Made by a program: the position numbers and the translations under genes. Under the pieces are notes generated by a model, which made no database searches, had not been told where the DNA came from, and was given only the letters and a program-made list of their open reading frames with translations. This document shows positions 41,439 through 50,328 of a stretch of DNA of 64,000 nucleotides, in pieces; within the stretch, counting starts at the first letter, position 1; every line of letters begins with the position of its first letter. Origin of the DNA: Ureibacillus acetophenoni. Its GTDB lineage: Bacteria > Bacillota > Bacilli > Bacillales_A > Planococcaceae. Location: contig NZ_OBQC01000013.1 of NCBI RefSeq assembly GCF_900220965.1, positions 58,942 to 122,941 on the forward strand, given 5' to 3'.

Positions 41439-43775
41439 TTATAATTGAACTATCCCCTCTTGCAACACTTCTTGTAAAAAAGGGCTCGGCGATCCCACGC
41501 TGAATAGCTCTAAATAATGCATCGCTCTTGTACAAACCGTATAAAAAACTCTTCGTAAACTTTCATCACCATATACATCCTTCGAAGCGTCATAAATAAT
41601 TACGCCATCAAACTCGATTCCCTTAGACAAATAAGATGGAACAATAACGATTCCTTGCTCATATTCACTTGAATTGCTCTTGATAAGCTTAATATCTTTA
41701 ATATGAGATAGAGATTCAAATGCATGCTTACTCTCTTCAGCTGATTTACAAATAATTGCGATACTATTTAAACCAAGTTCACGCCATTCAGTAACTTTCG
41801 CAGTAATCTCACTGTGTAGTTGTTCAACAGTAGCTACTTCGTTTAGAACAGGTCGTTCGCCATCACGTTCAAATGGAATAATTTCTTTACCATTCGGTAC
41901 AAGTCTACGTGTAAATTCAACAATTGGCTTAGTCGAACGGTAACTTTGTTTAATTTGAATTAGTTCTGATTGATCAGGACCATAAAGATTCGTAAGCTTT
42001 TTGAAGTCATTCTTTTCACTTGTATGAGCAAAGATTGCCTGATTAAAGTCACCTAGCACAGTCATTTTAGCCATTGGGAAAATACGTTTTAAAAACTCAA
42101 ATTGGAATGGTGAATAATCCTGCGCTTCATCTACAACGATATGTTTGATTGCACTGTTTGTCTGAAAACCTTGAATGAGTTCCTTTAATAGTAAAAATGG
42201 CGTCGCATCTTCATAATTCAATCGATCTTCATCTAACATTGCTATTGTTTCTGAGCAAACTTCACTCCACTCCGCAGGCAACTCCGCTTCAGTCCACTGT
42301 TTGATTTGATCCGGACTAATAAATAGTTGTTTGTATAACCCTTTAAAATCAATGAAATGAAAAGCTCTTACTCGTTTTCGCAGTGGCTTCAACTTTAAGT
42401 GTACAATCAACCGAGCAAGTGATTCTGGGTTCATATCATAATCCGCAATTGATGCCCCTGTTAAGCCTCTTTTTTTCGCTAAGTAAATACGAGCTTTCTG
42501 ATACTCCTCGTTGCTAAGAAGCTCAATTTCATCTTGCACCCATTCGTTATGGCTTTCGATTTTTTGGATTTCATTGATTTTACTAATAATCCAATCCTTC
42601 AAGTTTTCAAGTCGATTATAAAATCGAAGGGTTGTATCATGACCATAAAAACGTTCTGAAATTTGTTTGGCAGTAATAATTGCCTTACCCCTAAAGATAA
42701 TATCTTTAAACTGCATTCCTGATTTTTCAAGTGAAAGTCTATAGGACTGAATTGCATCAAAAAATTGAGTGGTTGCTTTATATCGAATACTTGCAAGTCT
42801 AGTCTGATAAGTTGGTGAATTTGATTGAGTTAAAACATATTCTAATTGCTCGAAAGGATTTTCGATTTGGAACTGATCACTAAGACGATGTTTCAAGTAA
42901 TCTTGAAACGTAACTTGTTGCATATTCTCTTCACCCAGCTCAGGAAGTACATTGGAAATGTAACTACTAAACATTGAATTTGGTGAGAATAAAATAATTT
43001 GATCGGCATTTATACGGTCTCGGTATTTATAGAGTAAGTATGCAATTCGTTGAAGAGCAACAGAAGTTTTACCACTACCTGCAGCACCTTGCACAATTAA
43101 CATTCTTCCTTGATCATGGCGAATAATTCGATTTTGCTCTTGTTGAATCGTCGCAACAATGCTGTGCATTTTTTTGTCTGTACCTTTACCGAGAACTTGC
43201 TGTAATATTTCATCTCCGATTGTGATACTCGTATCAAACATCGATTGAAGTTCCCCATTACGGATGATGTATTGCATTTTTTTCTCCAATACGCCGTGGA
43301 CTTGCCCACCTGGTGTTTTATATTCCACTGGCCCTGGCTGATAATCATAATAAACACTTGAAACGGGAGCTCTCCAGTCATAAACTAAAAAATCCTCCCC
43401 ACTTTCATCACTTAGCGCTGCAATACCAATATAAATTTTTTCTGGTCTAGATTCACCTTCTTCAATTAAATCGATTCGACCAAAGTAAGGTATTTCCTGC
43501 ATTCTCTGTAATGTAGAAAGTCTTTTAGATGCATGTTTATGAGTACTTTGCATGACTGAAAGAGCTTGAGCTTCTTGTCGTAAACCGATAATCGTTTCGA
43601 GATAATCATCAAAAGTATCCGTATTTACTTTAACCTCATCCCAAAAGTGTTTACGTGCTTGAACGACTTCGTTTTTACGTCTACCTGTTTCCTCTTCTAG
43701 TTTGTTCATTTCCTTCGCAATGGTCTCCATCACAAATTCTACTCGTTTTTGCTCTTGTTCTTGTTCAGATCTCAT
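41439..43775 (-). CDS. helD: RNA polymerase recycling motor ATPase HelD (UvrD-like)
   Basis: 778-aa superfamily 1 helicase-like ATPase that removes stalled RNA polymerase from DNA. N-terminal coiled arm with EQEQEQKRVEFVMETIAKEMNKL, Walker A GAAGSGKTS at about residue 230, Walker B VVDEAQDYSPFQF, motif III GDFNQAI and the C-terminal RRVFYTVCTRAM. The bulge domain between the RecA halves gives the normal HelD length. The start is the ATG at 43775, 6 nt after AAGGGGTG; the longest frame adds three residues. A 21-bp repeat array lies beyond its terminator. Confidence 0.93.
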   Translation of the reverse strand: MRSEQEQEQKRVEFVMETIAKEMNKLEEETGRRKNEVVQARKHFWDEVKVNTDTFDDYLETIIGLRQEAQALSVMQSTHKHASKRLSTLQRMQEIPYFGRIDLIEEGESRPEKIYIGIAALSDESGEDFLVYDWRAPVSSVYYDYQPGPVEYKTPGGQVHGVLEKKMQYIIRNGELQSMFDTSITIGDEILQQVLGKGTDKKMHSIVATIQQEQNRIIRHDQGRMLIVQGAAGSGKTSVALQRIAYLLYKYRDRINADQIILFSPNSMFSSYISNVLPELGEENMQQVTFQDYLKHRLSDQFQIENPFEQLEYVLTQSNSPTYQTRLASIRYKATTQFFDAIQSYRLSLEKSGMQFKDIIFRGKAIITAKQISERFYGHDTTLRFYNRLENLKDWIISKINEIQKIESHNEWVQDEIELLSNEEYQKARIYLAKKRGLTGASIADYDMNPESLARLIVHLKLKPLRKRVRAFHFIDFKGLYKQLFISPDQIKQWTEAELPAEWSEVCSETIAMLDEDRLNYEDATPFLLLKELIQGFQTNSAIKHIVVDEAQDYSPFQFEFLKRIFPMAKMTVLGDFNQAIFAHTSEKNDFKKLTNLYGPDQSELIQIKQSYRSTKPIVEFTRRLVPNGKEIIPFERDGERPVLNEVATVEQLHSEITAKVTEWRELGLNSIAIICKSAEESKHAFESLSHIKDIKLIKSNSSEYEQGIVIVPSYLSKGIEFDGVIIYDASKDVYGDESLRRVFYTVCTRAMHYLELFSVGSPSPFLQEVLQEGIVQL

Positions 43776-43810
43776 AGAAAACACCCCTTAAAAAAATTAA
43801 TTGAAAAGAG

Positions 43811-43840
43811 TTGACAACTACATCGATTACGCTATATAAT
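43811..43840 (+). promoter_or_regulatory. Consensus SigA promoter with no gene behind it
   Basis: TTGACA (43811-43816), 18-bp spacer, TATAAT (43835-43840), both perfect. It reads rightwards into an intergenic region with no plus-strand gene; an intrinsic terminator follows about 70-100 bp later. Confidence 0.8.
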
Positions 43841-43846
43841 TAAGAT

Positions 43847-43948
43847 AGGGATAATATTTGTAAATTTACTAAAATCGATGTATATCTATATAAATTTAAC
43901 ATAACAACACGTTTAGTTCAATGGATTTTTGAATTAAACGATTTTTTT
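43847..43948 (+). ncRNA. Predicted small RNA of about 100 nt
   Basis: Bounded by the consensus promoter at 43811-43840 and the terminator at 43911-43949. The only frames inside are of 8 codons or fewer, with no ribosome site. No known RNA family is recognised. It runs from the helD leader towards the 3' end of the DUF421 gene but stops before reaching it, so it is not antisense to that coding region. Confidence 0.6.
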
Positions 43949-43949
43949 A
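43911..43949 (+). terminator. Intrinsic terminator of the orphan transcript
   Basis: GTTTAGTTCAA / TTGAATTAAAC, 11-bp stem with one G-U pair and a 7-nt loop, followed by GATTTTTTTA. Confidence 0.82.
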
Positions 43950-44090
43950 TTCTACAAATTTTCCTTCCACTCCGCCTACACTTGTTTCATTACTACTTCA
44001 AATACCCATAAATATCACTCATTAAACTTTACCCACATTTTTTCTATTCTAAGCCTTTAAGTCATTTCATTCACGTTCTCCACTTGATTT

Positions 44091-44126
44091 TAAAAAAATA
44101 GAACGTTTCCGCAGTGGATAACGTTC
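44091..44126 (-). terminator. Terminator after DUF421 gene
   Basis: Minus strand GAACGTT / AACGTTC stem with TATTTTTTTAAA tail. Confidence 0.85.
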
Positions 44127-44138
44127 GTCAACAAATAT

Positions 44139-44837
44139 TCAATTCAGTAATTCATCATTTTTCGAATCAATATATAGACTACCGTCGGGCTGAACCTCTG
44201 CATAAAACACATCAGAAAGGGAACGAACTCCAGCAATTTTTAATTGTGTTTCTAACCAATTGTTATCAAGATGTAATAGAGATAAATTAGTGTAGTTAAT
44301 GATACCATCTGATATTACTCCAGTTGCAATGGGATACCTCTTCTTTTGCATCGGGATATTCATATCGCCTTTAGTTATAGGCATGTTCTTCTCTTTCATC
44401 AAAACAGAAAGTTTTCCACTCGTTTCAAAAATCGCATAATCAACATCTTTCAAAGAAAATATATCTTTATCACGTAAGAGCGCACTTAATGAATCCATAT
44501 CAAGCTGCGTTTTTCTTAAAGACTTTTCAATGATTTTACCGTTTTTTATTACTATTATTGGTTCACCAATTGTGATCCTTCTAATCCATTGGAACTTAAC
44601 ATTAATAAAAGCCACAATTAATGTGAACAGTGCCCAAGCAACAATAGCTAACACTCCGTATAAAATACTTATATCATCACTTAATGCTAAGTTTGCAGCT
44701 AAAGAACCAATGGCAATAGCAGATATAAAGTTAAAGACAGTAATTTGACTTATTTCTTTACGCCCCATGATCTTTGTCATAATAAATAAAACGATAAAGG
44801 CTATTATCAGTCTTAGAGAGAGTTCCGATAGCTCCAT
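44139..44837 (-). CDS. DUF421 membrane protein (YetF-like)
   Basis: 232-aa protein with three N-terminal hydrophobic helices (to about residue 75), then a cytoplasmic region of the DUF421/YetF family, including RKTQLDMDSLSALLRDKDIFSLKDVDYAIFETSGKLSVL and a second copy of the same fold. Family proteins are linked to sporulation and germination in some Bacillales but are biochemically unknown. The start is the ATG at 44837 after AAAGGAG; a TTG just before it is also in frame. Confidence 0.86.
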   Translation of the reverse strand: MELSELSLRLIIAFIVLFIMTKIMGRKEISQITVFNFISAIAIGSLAANLALSDDISILYGVLAIVAWALFTLIVAFINVKFQWIRRITIGEPIIVIKNGKIIEKSLRKTQLDMDSLSALLRDKDIFSLKDVDYAIFETSGKLSVLMKEKNMPITKGDMNIPMQKKRYPIATGVISDGIINYTNLSLLHLDNNWLETQLKIAGVRSLSDVFYAEVQPDGSLYIDSKNDELLN

Positions 44838-44917
44838 CAAAATTATCTCCTTTTAGATCCTTATCTAAAGAAATTAATGTAAATAATTTTATATTGTCCT
44901 GAAATATTGATGTTATG

Positions 44918-45445
44918 CTATTCCTTTTCAGTTTTCGAACTAAAAATGAGTGCTTTTTTCACTAGTTGACTCGTAAATTCTGCTTTCCCATTTTGATATT
45001 GGTGAGTATCATCAGGAAACTTACTTGCGAGTTTTAATTTTAACTCCCCATACTTTTTCGCATCTTCAAGGTGATGCAATAAATATTCCTTAAAAGCTAA
45101 ATGAATGTTAATGTCTTCATTTCCTTCTTGAAAAATATGCACATGATGAGTTCTATTTTCATTTCCTTTTGTAAAGTACCTTCTACCAGCAATTCCATTT
45201 TCCCCTCTAGGATTATAGCCTTTCGATATCATTGCATCATTATAAAAGTCGATTCTATTGATATCTTTTACGACAATTAAAATATCAATAATCGGTTTTG
45301 CATAGCCAATGGAAGGAATTGATGTACTTCCAATGTGGTATATTGCATACAATTCTTTTTTGAAAATTTGTTTTAATACTATTTCTTGTTCCTCGTATTG
45401 TTTAGTCCATCGCTCGGTCCATCGTCGAATTTCAGTTTTTCTCAA
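44918..45445 (-). CDS. GrpB family protein (UPF0157)
   Basis: 175-aa member of the GrpB/UPF0157 family, which has a nucleotidyltransferase-like fold. HIGSTSIPSIGYAKPIIDILIVV carries the GS...D.D-like signature; RTHHVHIFQEGN and HLAFKEYLLHH are also family-specific. Reaction unknown. It begins 4 bp after the NUDIX gene, so it is part of the quinone-reductase/NUDIX/GrpB run. Confidence 0.9.
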   Translation of the reverse strand: MRKTEIRRWTERWTKQYEEQEIVLKQIFKKELYAIYHIGSTSIPSIGYAKPIIDILIVVKDINRIDFYNDAMISKGYNPRGENGIAGRRYFTKGNENRTHHVHIFQEGNEDINIHLAFKEYLLHHLEDAKKYGELKLKLASKFPDDTHQYQNGKAEFTSQLVKKALIFSSKTEKE

Positions 45446-45449
45446 TACT

Positions 45450-45860
45450 TCATCCCCTAGTTAAGTTCTCATAATTAACCATACATTCCATTAAGTAATA
45501 CCGATCCTCTGGAAATGATAAAGGTAAAGTCTTAATTTCATCGACAGATTTCCAAGAAATATCATAGATGAGTTGATCCGGATCTTGAATTTTAAGTTCC
45601 CCACCGATGATTTCCACTAAAAAATAGTGGACTTCCACAAAATCGTTCTGTTTCACTTGTAGTTTTTCAACGATTTCAACGATGTACCCTGTTTCTTCGA
45701 ACACTTCTCTAATACAACATTCTTCAAAAGTCTCTCCAAGTTCTTTTCCACCCGATGGTGAAGCCCACAATTTTTCCTCCTCCGGTTTACCTTGTAGAAC
45801 CATTAATAATTCCCCAAATTTATTAATACAAATTGCAGAAGCCCCTTGCCACTTTTTCAT
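45450..45860 (-). CDS. NUDIX hydrolase
   Basis: 136-aa NUDIX hydrolase. The box GGKELGETFEECCIREVFEETGY fits the GX5EX7REUXEEXGU pattern, so metal-dependent pyrophosphohydrolase activity is expected. The C-terminal part includes FPEDRYYLMECM. Located 20 bp after the quinone oxidoreductase gene and 4 bp before GrpB. Distinct from the NUDIX protein at 12492-12923. Confidence 0.88.
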   Translation of the reverse strand: MKKWQGASAICINKFGELLMVLQGKPEEEKLWASPSGGKELGETFEECCIREVFEETGYIVEIVEKLQVKQNDFVEVHYFLVEIIGGELKIQDPDQLIYDISWKSVDEIKTLPLSFPEDRYYLMECMVNYENLTRG

Positions 45861-45880
45861 TCAATTTACTCCCCCAAGTA

Positions 45881-46855
45881 TTAATAATCTCCTATCTTGA
45901 TCAACACTTTTCCCACATATTTTCGACTTTCTATCAATTGATGGGCCAATACGGCATCCTCTAAATCAAACACTTTAGCAATAGGTAGCGAGATTTTATT
46001 TGTTGCAAATAAATCAATAACTTTTTCAGCAGCTGGTAACAGTCGTTCTGGATCCAATTCTCTCGTAGTGCCCAAACTGAATCCTTTCACATTTCGACAA
46101 CTGCTATGTACATCACTTGTTTTGATCGTCCCTGCGTTTCCACTACTATTTCCAAACTGAACAAGTGTTCCATAGAAGGCTAAGCATTCTAAACTTCTTT
46201 GCGTGACATCTCCTGCGACGGAATCAAATATAACATTTGCCCCAACATTAGCTGTTTCTATTAGAACTTGTTCTGTAAAAGTTTTATAGGTGCAAACCAT
46301 ATCTGCTCCTAAGCTTTTAACATAAGGTGCCTTGTCTAAGTTCCCCACAGTACCAATGATTTTATGAACACCCATTAATTTTGCTAATTGGGTTAACATT
46401 GAACCAACACCACCAGCCGCGCTATGAATGACAATCGTGTCAGTCGTTTTCACGTGTCCGATTTCGTAAAGTAACATATACGATAAGATCGATACAGTAG
46501 GCATGGCTGCCACTTCTTCAAAAGGTAAATTATCTGGAATCTTATAAACTAGTTTTTCATTAGCAACAACATATTCAGCATAAGAACCATTTTTAGGAAA
46601 TGCAATAACTCGGTCTCCTACCGAAAAAGGTGAACCCGGCGCTACTTCTTGGACGACTCCTGCTACATCCAAACCGAGCATTAATGGAAACTTACCCTTT
46701 CCTTTATTCCCGATTCGCTTTTTTATATCCGCATAGTTTACACTTGTGTAAACTGCCTTTATTAATACTTCATGCTCAGCTATTGTAGGTATATCGATAT
46801 CTGAATAGGTAAGTACATTGGCATCTCCGAATTCATGTTGAATTACTGCTTTCAC
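45881..46855 (-). CDS. Zinc-type alcohol dehydrogenase / quinone oxidoreductase
   Basis: 324-aa medium-chain dehydrogenase of the NADPH:quinone reductase branch. GroES-like N-domain (PTIAEHEVLIKAVYTSVNYADIK) and Rossmann motif HSAAGGVGSMLTQLAKLMG. The structural and catalytic zinc cysteines are absent, as expected for quinone reductases. The start is the GTG at 46855, 7-9 nt after AAGGGGG; the longest frame adds eight residues that cover this site. It heads the run with NUDIX and GrpB genes. Confidence 0.87.
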   Translation of the reverse strand: MKAVIQHEFGDANVLTYSDIDIPTIAEHEVLIKAVYTSVNYADIKKRIGNKGKGKFPLMLGLDVAGVVQEVAPGSPFSVGDRVIAFPKNGSYAEYVVANEKLVYKIPDNLPFEEVAAMPTVSILSYMLLYEIGHVKTTDTIVIHSAAGGVGSMLTQLAKLMGVHKIIGTVGNLDKAPYVKSLGADMVCTYKTFTEQVLIETANVGANVIFDSVAGDVTQRSLECLAFYGTLVQFGNSSGNAGTIKTSDVHSSCRNVKGFSLGTTRELDPERLLPAAEKVIDLFATNKISLPIAKVFDLEDAVLAHQLIESRKYVGKVLIKIGDY

Positions 46856-46949
46856 GTAAATTCCCCCTTTTATACTCACTTTATCATAGGAGGAAATATG
46901 AGGGGAATTTAATAAAAGTTATCTAACTCTATAATTAATTGTTTTAATA

Positions 46950-47135
46950 TGGAACTGGCGAATATTCTCCCTAAATTGGCGAATAAAACTCGTTCTGTGG
47001 CGAATAATTGATCCAATTTGGTGAATAACAGCCTCTGTTGATGCAAGAGATTGCAATGCTGGCGAATATTCTTTCTAAATTGGCGAATAACTCTCAAACT
47101 TTGGCGAATACTTAATTCGATTTGGCGAATAACTG
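46950..47135. repeat. 21-bp tandem repeat, 8-9 units (locus D)
   Basis: GGCGAATA (one GGTGAATA) recurs at 46957, 46978, 46999, 47020, 47061, 47082, 47103 and 47124, a 21-bp period; the unit near 47041 is decayed. Consensus is about TTGGCGAATAACTCNNNNNAT. Same period as locus C but a different sequence. It lies between the quinone reductase and P5C dehydrogenase genes. A frame open across it encodes only repeat-derived sequence. Confidence 0.85.
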
Positions 47136-47186
47136 CCCTCGCTTGATACATTTGATTGCTTTCCTAGCATAATATCCCCCTAATAA

Positions 47187-47218
47187 AGAAAAAAGGCGGA
47201 AGCATGAGCTCCCACCTC
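47187..47218 (-). terminator. Terminator after P5C dehydrogenase gene
   Basis: Minus strand AGGTGGGAGC-TCAT-GCTTCCGCCT with two G-U pairs, followed by TTTTTTCTTT. Confidence 0.85.
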
Positions 47219-47226
47219 GTACTCTA

Positions 47227-48858
47227 TTATTCTTCATCCATAAATGGATAAGCAACATCTGTAGTTGGTGCAAAGTTTTCTTTAATAACACGAGGAGTTG
47301 TCCAACGAATCATGTTGAAGACAGATCCTGCTTTGTCGTTTGTACCAGAACCACGTGAGCCACCAAATGGTTGTTGGTTAATCATTGCGCCAGTTGGTTT
47401 GTCGTTAATATAGAAGTTACCTGCTGCACTAGACAGGCGATTTTCTAAATGTACGATTGCTTGGCGATCTTGTGCAAAGATTGAACCTGTTAATGCGTAC
47501 ATAGATGCTGTATCTACTGCTTCTAATGTTTCTTCTAATTTGTCATTTTCATAAACATAGATTGTTAATACTGGGCCGAAGATTTCTTCCGTCATTGTTT
47601 TGAAGTTTGGATTTGTTGTTACGATTATTGTTGGTTGAATGAAGTAACCAACTGAATCGTCATAAGTACCACCAGCAATAATCTCCGCTTCTTCAGATTC
47701 TTTTGCATACTCAATATAGCTTACAATTGAATCGAATGCTGGTTTGTCGATAACTGCACCCATGAAGTTACGGAAGTCACGAACATCCCCAACTTTAATC
47801 TTTGCTACTTCTTCTACTAATCCAGTTTTTACAGTTTCCCATAAAGAAGTTGGAATGTATGCACGTGAAGCTGCAGAACATTTTTGCCCTTGGTATTCAA
47901 ATGCACCACGAACAAGGTTCGCTACCACTTTGTCAGCTTGAGCTGTTTCGTGAGCAAATACGAAGTCTTTACCACCAGTTTCCCCAACTAAACGAGGATA
48001 TGATTTGTAGTTCGCAATGTTCTCACCAACAGTTTTCCAAATTGTTTGGAATGTCGCAGTAGATCCAGTGAAGTGGAATCCAGACATACGTGGGTCTTTT
48101 AATACGATTTCTGAAACTTGTGAACCACGAGATGGCACAAAGTTAATAACACCTTTTGGTAATCCAGACTCTTCTAAAATACGCATGAAATAATAGTTTG
48201 CTAGAACTGAAGTAGATGCTGGTTTCCAAACGACAACGTTCCCCATCATCGCAGGAGCAGCTGGTAAGTTACCACCAATTGCAGTGAAGTTGAAAGGTGA
48301 AATCGCAAGCACAAATCCATCTAACGGACGGTAATCTGTACGGTTCCAAACGTTTTTCATGCTATCTGGTTGAATTTGATACACTTGGTTTGCATAATCT
48401 ACACCAAAACGTAAGAAGTCAGCTAATTCTTGAGCAGCGTCAATTTCAGCTTGGATTGCTGTTTTTGATTGACCTAACATTGTAGCTGCATTCATAAGAT
48501 CACGATAAGGACCAGAAATTAAATCAGCAGCTTTTAAGAAAATTGCTGCACGGTGTTCCCATGGCATATTAGCCCATGATTCTTTTGCAGCCATTGCTGC
48601 TTCCACCGCATCACGTAATTCTTTTTCACCTGCTTCTGAATAATTCGCTAATACATGTTGGTGATTATGTGGCATTACTACTTGTTTTATTTTATCAGTT
48701 GTTATATTTTGACCATTAATAATTATAGGAATTTCAACTACAGTATTTGATTGACGCTCTAATTCTGCTTTTAATGTTTCTCTCTCTTTTGTACCCGGAG
48801 CATAAGTGTTACCTGGCTCGTTTTTAGGAGTTGGGATCTTGAAAATACCGTTACTCAT
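47227..48858 (-). CDS. pruA: 1-pyrroline-5-carboxylate dehydrogenase (eukaryote-like subfamily)
   Basis: 543-aa aldehyde dehydrogenase that oxidises glutamate semialdehyde to glutamate in proline/arginine breakdown. Catalytic Cys in YQGQKCSAASR, general base in LVGETGGKDF, HFTGSTATFQTIWK before it. The length and segments such as FTGSTATFQTIW and IANYKSYPRLVGETGGK match the mitochondrial/Bacteroidetes-type P5CDH, not the 515-aa RocA type of Bacillus subtilis. No proline dehydrogenase is next to it. Flanked on the downstream side by a 21-bp repeat array. Confidence 0.92.
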   Translation of the reverse strand: MSNGIFKIPTPKNEPGNTYAPGTKERETLKAELERQSNTVVEIPIIINGQNITTDKIKQVVMPHNHQHVLANYSEAGEKELRDAVEAAMAAKESWANMPWEHRAAIFLKAADLISGPYRDLMNAATMLGQSKTAIQAEIDAAQELADFLRFGVDYANQVYQIQPDSMKNVWNRTDYRPLDGFVLAISPFNFTAIGGNLPAAPAMMGNVVVWKPASTSVLANYYFMRILEESGLPKGVINFVPSRGSQVSEIVLKDPRMSGFHFTGSTATFQTIWKTVGENIANYKSYPRLVGETGGKDFVFAHETAQADKVVANLVRGAFEYQGQKCSAASRAYIPTSLWETVKTGLVEEVAKIKVGDVRDFRNFMGAVIDKPAFDSIVSYIEYAKESEEAEIIAGGTYDDSVGYFIQPTIIVTTNPNFKTMTEEIFGPVLTIYVYENDKLEETLEAVDTASMYALTGSIFAQDRQAIVHLENRLSSAAGNFYINDKPTGAMINQQPFGGSRGSGTNDKAGSVFNMIRWTTPRVIKENFAPTTDVAYPFMDEE

Positions 48859-49063
48859 TACATCTCATCCTTCCTATTGTGTATTAATACTCTCTCAATA
48901 TATCATAGACAAGCAATCTATACTAATAGAATATAACATTTTTTCACAAATGTCGCTTGTCTTGTTCAAAGTGTCTAATATATGCTCGTTTTTAACAAAT
49001 AACCTTAGAAGGAATTTATTGTATGCGTACAGCCTTTTACCAGGTAAAAGACTCATAATAAGC

Positions 49064-49107
49064 AAAAAAATCACTCACATGCCAGTTACTAACATGTGAG
49101 TGATTTT
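49064..49107 (-). terminator. Terminator after serine acetyltransferase gene
   Basis: AAAATCACTCACATG / CATGTGAGTGATTTT, perfect 15-bp stem; minus-strand tail TTTGCTTATT. Directly follows the stop at 49110. Confidence 0.9.
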
Positions 49108-49109
49108 AA

Positions 49110-50015
49110 TTATTCTATATCGTTTTTAATTTTCGGTGATGGTTGAGTTTGGTATACTCTTGAATTTGGTGGAACAGATTGAGTAAGCCAAATATTCCCT
49201 CCGATCACTGAATCGTGGCCTATTTTTGTATCCCCACCAAGAATAGTAGCACCAGCATAAATAACCACATTATCTTCAATATCAGGATGACGTTTGATCC
49301 CTTTAATTGGGTTTCCATCCTCATCTAATGGGAAACTTTTTGCTCCTAGCGTTACCCCTTGATAAATTTTCACATTCTTACCTATCGTACAAGTTTCACC
49401 AATGACTACCCCTGTACCATGGTCAATAAAGAAGTATTCCCCAATTGTTGCTCCTGGATGAATATCAATGCCTGTTAAATTATGTGCGTACTCAGACATG
49501 ATTCTCGGAATAATTGGCACTCCTGATTTATAAAGTTCATGGGATATTCGGTGGATTGTAATTGCTTGAATAGAAGGATAGCTAAATAAAATCTCTTCCG
49601 TTGAAATTGTAGCAGGATCCCCATTATAAGCAGCTTGAATATCCGTTTGGATCATTTTTCGAATTTCTGGGAATTTGCCAATTAAGTCCATAACGACTTG
49701 ATCCGGATTTAGTTTAGCATTATCCGAAGATAAATTTTCCTCATTCGAAATGACTTTTTCAATTAAGTCCCGTAAATCGATGGCCGAAGTTCTTAATTTA
49801 TTGCCAATTCCGATATTCACTCTAGATTCAAAAGTTAACTCTTTTTCACATAAGCATGGGAAAAGCGCATTACGAAAATTTTCTAGTATTTTATAAATCT
49901 TTTCTTGCCCTGCAAAGCCAATTGTTTTTTCAATTGAAAAATATGTTTTATGAACATCGACAAGTGAATTTGCAATGTTAGGAATTTCATTATTCAACCA
50001 ATCATTTAGTTTCAT
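49110..50015 (-). CDS. Serine O-acetyltransferase (long, EpsC-type)
   Basis: 301-aa acetyltransferase forming O-acetylserine for cysteine synthesis. The left-handed beta-helix is in the C-terminal half: LTGIDIHPGATIGEYFFIDHGTGVVIGETCTIGKNVKIYQGVTLGAKSFP, with catalytic His in IDHGTGV and DIHPGA. The 160-residue helical N-terminal extension places it with the EpsC/plant-like long type rather than the shorter CysE of gltX-cysE-cysS operons. A GAGGTG site precedes the ATG. Monocistronic. Confidence 0.9.
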   Translation of the reverse strand: MKLNDWLNNEIPNIANSLVDVHKTYFSIEKTIGFAGQEKIYKILENFRNALFPCLCEKELTFESRVNIGIGNKLRTSAIDLRDLIEKVISNEENLSSDNAKLNPDQVVMDLIGKFPEIRKMIQTDIQAAYNGDPATISTEEILFSYPSIQAITIHRISHELYKSGVPIIPRIMSEYAHNLTGIDIHPGATIGEYFFIDHGTGVVIGETCTIGKNVKIYQGVTLGAKSFPLDEDGNPIKGIKRHPDIEDNVVIYAGATILGGDTKIGHDSVIGGNIWLTQSVPPNSRVYQTQPSPKIKNDIE

Positions 50016-50328
50016 CGTACGGTCACCTCAAAGATTATTATACACAAAATCTACCAATCTATGTACTTCATAAGCACTCATTAACCGAATGGATCAAAAA
50101 ACTACTTTTAAATCGAGCCATATTAATATCCTATTATACTATATATTCTAAATTTACAAGCCAAAATTGTAAAATAAATTAGAGACCGTACTAATACGTT
50201 GAATTCCACGTTTGAAGGTTTCTCAAGCTACTTTTTTTCATTAATTTGTTATACTGAATTTAAAGAAAATTCTTTGTTATCTAAATATAGAAGTTATTTT
50301 GAGTAAGACTTAAAGGAGTGTTTATGTA
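50016..50328. other. 313-bp divergent intergenic region
   Basis: AT-rich. It must hold promoters for the acetyltransferase and for the ferredoxin reductase (a TTATACT hexamer near 50250 could be the -10 box for the latter). No riboswitch, repeat or ORF was recognised. Confidence 0.5.

Noticed and set aside
46909..47151. 80-codon minus-strand ORF across the second 21-bp array
   Set aside because: Same reason: open by periodicity, product is an IRQ/heptad-like repeat, no start signal.
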